From positions 1-7,889 of the forward strand of contig JAKLQB010000958.1 of NCBI GenBank assembly GCA_022013615.1: a stretch of 7,889 nucleotides of DNA, written 5' to 3'. Positions 6,118-7,889 of this stretch are shown here, piece by piece (position 1 is the stretch's first letter; every line of letters begins with the position of its first letter). The translations under genes were made by a program, and so were the position numbers. This DNA is from Desulfobacterales bacterium (lineage in GTDB: Bacteria > Desulfobacterota > DSM-4660 > Desulfatiglandales > Desulfatiglandaceae). Below the pieces are notes generated by a model. That model was not told where the DNA came from. It made no database searches and worked only from the letters and a program-made list of their open reading frames with translations.

Positions 6118-6474
6118 ATGAAGAAAAAATACCAGGTTATTACGGTCATTCTAATAAGCCTTTTTCTTATCGGATTTTTCCTGAGCATTTATGTCACGGT
6201 TGAAGAGAAGGTACCAGACAATGCGGTTGTGGTGATCACCCTGGAAGACAAGCTTTATCATTCCATCCACTTTGACTACGCATGCGTTGCAGGTAAAACA
6301 GCGAAAACCACAAGCTTGAGAGAAGCACTGTCAAAAGGGTACAAACCGGATTCTCATTGTCAGGACCTCGGCTATTTTCGGGGAAACAGGCGATTTCTCT
6401 TTCACCATCTACTGTCGAAACTCGGAATCGAGGTGAGCAGTCGATGGGACAAATACGGGAATTGGTTATGGTAG
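6118..6474 (+). CDS. Membrane-anchored protein with Cys/His motif, function unknown
   Basis: The 118-residue product starts MKKKYQ, followed by one hydrophobic helix (about 7-28, VITVILISLFLIGFFLSIYV). It is either an anchored protein or has an uncleaved signal, with the rest outside the cytoplasm. The soluble part has VVVITLEDKLYHS (37-49), C56, a Ser/Thr-Leu-Arg-Glu-Ala segment (66-70) and GYKPDSHC (74-81). The order YH, C, [ST]xxEA, GY[KR]P and C resembles the small Cys-rich module often written YHxxxC...EAxxxGYxPCxxC, related to Ada-type metal-binding motifs. Here the second site has one Cys (C81) preceded by H80, so metal binding could use H48, C56, H80 and C81; this is inference. The tail is basic and aromatic (YFRGNRRFLFHH, DKYGNWLW). 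ATG 6118 is chosen over a TTG at 6103 because the basic residues and helix follow directly; the ribosome binding site is weak. A strong promoter lies upstream. Confidence 0.7.
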   Translation: MKKKYQVITVILISLFLIGFFLSIYVTVEEKVPDNAVVVITLEDKLYHSIHFDYACVAGKTAKTTSLREALSKGYKPDSHCQDLGYFRGNRRFLFHHLLSKLGIEVSSRWDKYGNWLW

Positions 6475-6544
6475 TACCCTGTCCCCCATGTTTTTCTGGC
6501 GCATTCTGTGCCCCGCTTTCCTTAATGTATTCGTAGCCGTTCAC

Positions 6545-6707
6545 GGGTTCAGGGTTTAAAGGTTCAGGGTTGACGTATCAACGGTTGCGATTTGCATTAA
6601 ACCTTGAACCTCTCGTATGTGACTCCGCAAGGCCAGCGTCACTTTTTTGATCAAACTGGCCACTTCGGTGGCCAGAGGCGGCGCTGAACCTTTGAACCTT
6701 TGAACCC
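6545..6707. repeat. Inverted arrays of GGTTCA-type short repeats
   Basis: GGTTCAGGGTT occurs twice (6546-6556 and 6561-6571, period 15). The complementary form follows as AACCTTGAACC (6599-6610 region) and as an 8-nt tandem array, TGAACCTT at 6685-6692 and 6693-6700 plus TGAACCC at 6701-6707. The left and right arrays can pair, enclosing about 110 nt that include a perfect hairpin. The stretch has no credible coding frame and ends about 30 bp before the start of the FHA-cyclase gene, so it could form part of its leader or be a small repeat insertion. Confidence 0.65.
6656..6675 (+). other. Perfect 8-bp hairpin with UUCG loop
   Basis: CTGGCCAC (6656-6663) pairs with GTGGCCAG (6668-6675) around the loop TTCG. 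C(UUCG)G is an exceptionally stable RNA tetraloop, so the RNA read from the plus strand would fold strongly. No run of T follows on either strand, so a plain intrinsic terminator is unlikely. It lies in the probable leader of the FHA-cyclase gene, 63 bp before its start. Confidence 0.6.
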
Positions 6708-6738
6708 ATGGACTAATTTGTAAAGAGGAAGGCATGCC

Positions 6739-7889
6739 ATGCCTAATTTGTATGTAGTAACCAATGACGGGCAAATATTCAATTTTCCCATCTCTAAGGA
6801 CAAAGTAAGTATTGGGCGCAGTAATGATAATGACTTGATCCTTGCTGACAACGCCGTATCTCGCTATCACACTGAAATCCAAAAAAGAAAAAATGACTAT
6901 ATCCTGGCCGATCTCGGCAGTTACAACGGAACAAAATTAAATGGAAAATCAATACAAAAAGTCTTCCTGAAACACGGTGATAAGATACAAATTGGATCAA
7001 GCAAACTGACATTTCTTATAAATGGAAACTCCCTGGACCAGGCCGAGGACTCCGTCGTCCTAACCGTTGAAAGTGATTCAGCCGTGGATAGGCAGATTGT
7101 AAGGAGTAGCCCCCTTGAACGCCATGGGCAATCCCAAGAACTTCTGGTTTCTTCGGAGGACAAAAATGAGGAAAAACGAGGAAAATCTGATTTTGCTCTA
7201 AAAAAAGAAAGGTTTAATTCGCAGGAATACCTGGCTGAACTGGCGAGAAACAATAAAGTGCTCTTTGTTCTCTACGAGATTAGTCGGCATCTGAATCAGA
7301 TCCATGACTTCAATGAACTTTTGAGAAAAATCATGGATCTCATCTTTATGGTCATTGATGCGGATTACGGGTTTTTAGTTCTTGCCGGTGGTCCGAATGG
7401 AGACAATCTCATCCCTGTTGTCGTCAAGCATAAGACGGAGCACGGGAAATCTAAACGAGAAATAAAGGCGAGCCGCACTCTTATTGACAAAGTCATAAAT
7501 GGCAAGGTAGCCCTTCTTACATCCAATGCCATGACTGATTCCCGGTTGGACGGGGCCAAAAGTGTGATGATACAGCAGATCAGGTCTGCCATATGCGTGC
7601 CCCTTTGGCGAGAGGATAAGATTATCGGTGTAATACAATTAGACAGTGTACGAATCGATAACCAGTTCAACCAGAACGATCTGGAACTCCTTAAAGCCAT
7701 AGGCAGTCAGGCTGCCATGGTCATTGAGCAGTCTGCTCTGAACGAACGAATCCGTGAAGAAGAGCGATTGCGAAACAGACTGCAGCGCTTCCACTCTCCC
7801 CAGGTCATTGAAATGATCCTTAAAGGAGGGGAAGAGACAATAGATGAGATCATGGAGTCCAAGGAACTCATAGCGACCATTCTTTTCGC
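6739..7889 (+). CDS. FHA-GAF-class III nucleotidyl cyclase, N-terminal part (runs off right edge)
   Basis: The visible 383 codons encode a soluble signalling protein. Residues 1-94 are an FHA phosphothreonine-binding domain with all key residues: G26-R27, S41-R-Y-H44, N63-G64-T65 and L67-N68-G69. A polar linker (95-165) follows, then a GAF ligand-binding domain (about 173-335; ending QLDSVRIDNQFNQNDLELLKAIGSQAAMVIEQ is typical). A short coiled coil (about 336-350) leads into RFHSPQVIEMIL (350-361) and, at the edge, ELIATILFA. That pattern is the usual entry to a class III adenylate/guanylate cyclase domain, whose catalytic core would follow past the window, so activity and nucleotide choice cannot be judged. 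ATG 6739 is preceded by GAGGAAGG with a 6-nt spacing; the ATG at 6734 is in another frame that stops after seven codons. The protein probably makes cyclic AMP in response to a phosphorylated partner and a small ligand. Confidence 0.93.
   Translation, partial: MPNLYVVTNDGQIFNFPISKDKVSIGRSNDNDLILADNAVSRYHTEIQKRKNDYILADLGSYNGTKLNGKSIQKVFLKHGDKIQIGSSKLTFLINGNSLDQAEDSVVLTVESDSAVDRQIVRSSPLERHGQSQELLVSSEDKNEEKRGKSDFALKKERFNSQEYLAELARNNKVLFVLYEISRHLNQIHDFNELLRKIMDLIFMVIDADYGFLVLAGGPNGDNLIPVVVKHKTEHGKSKREIKASRTLIDKVINGKVALLTSNAMTDSRLDGAKSVMIQQIRSAICVPLWREDKIIGVIQLDSVRIDNQFNQNDLELLKAIGSQAAMVIEQSALNERIREEERLRNRLQRFHSPQVIEMILKGGEETIDEIMESKELIATILF

Noticed and set aside
6656..6675. UUCG hairpin as an intrinsic terminator
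   Set aside because: No T-run follows the stem on either strand: AGGCGGCG follows on plus and TTTGATC on minus.
6685..6707. Tandem TGAACCTT units as a CRISPR or integron-type array
   Set aside because: The units are 8 nt, directly abutting, without spacers and with only three copies.
6556..6882. 108-codon minus-strand frame over the GGTTCA repeats and the FHA start
   Set aside because: It is antisense to the conserved FHA coding region and its other half is repeat sequence.

Overview
The window looks like a chromosomal stretch of a Gram-negative bacterium, most likely a member of the Desulfobacterota (former Deltaproteobacteria) or a close relative. Reasons: PilZ proteins, a pseudopilin, small zinc-ribbon proteins, a sigma-54 factor and an FHA-GAF-cyclase lie close together, base composition is moderate, and there is a REPIN-like paired-hairpin repeat of a kind I associate with that group. 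This placement is inference from memory; no marker RNA gene is present.

Left block (1-3108, all minus strand, read from right to left): a frameshifted B-box-type zinc-finger membrane protein (3108-2525), a single-domain PilZ protein overlapping its end (2537-2166), a second PilZ protein with an N-terminal zinc ribbon (2069-1602), a non-coding gap of 334 bp, a GspG-like pseudopilin (1267-743), and 14 bp later the first 242 codons of a membrane-anchored sensor protein that runs off the left edge. PilZ domains usually bind cyclic di-GMP, so the block reads as a c-di-GMP-linked cell-surface or pseudopilus locus. The joint function is inferred from co-orientation, not demonstrated.

Middle (3109-5895): an intergenic region with a 119-bp REPIN/MITE-like element, then on the plus strand a two-zinc-ribbon protein of unknown function (3548-3919), the sigma-54 factor RpoN (4175-5638) with an unusual N-terminus and outside the lptB-rpoN-hpf context I would expect, and a possible tiny two-helix membrane protein (5692-5895).

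Right block (5896-7889, plus strand): a near-consensus sigma-70 promoter (5967-5995) ahead of a membrane-anchored protein with a Cys/His motif (6118-6474), a 163-bp stretch bounded by inverted arrays of GGTTCA-type repeats with a perfect UUCG hairpin inside, and the start of an FHA-GAF-class III nucleotidyl cyclase (6739 to the right edge). The window therefore touches cyclic-dinucleotide signalling on the left and probably cyclic-mononucleotide signalling on the right, with an alternative sigma factor between them.

No CRISPR array, tRNA, rRNA, integrase or transposase was seen. The most interesting points are the frameshifted B-box/pilin-like membrane protein inside a PilZ-pseudopilin cluster, and the paired-hairpin repeat whose two arms differ only by two compensatory base-pair swaps.
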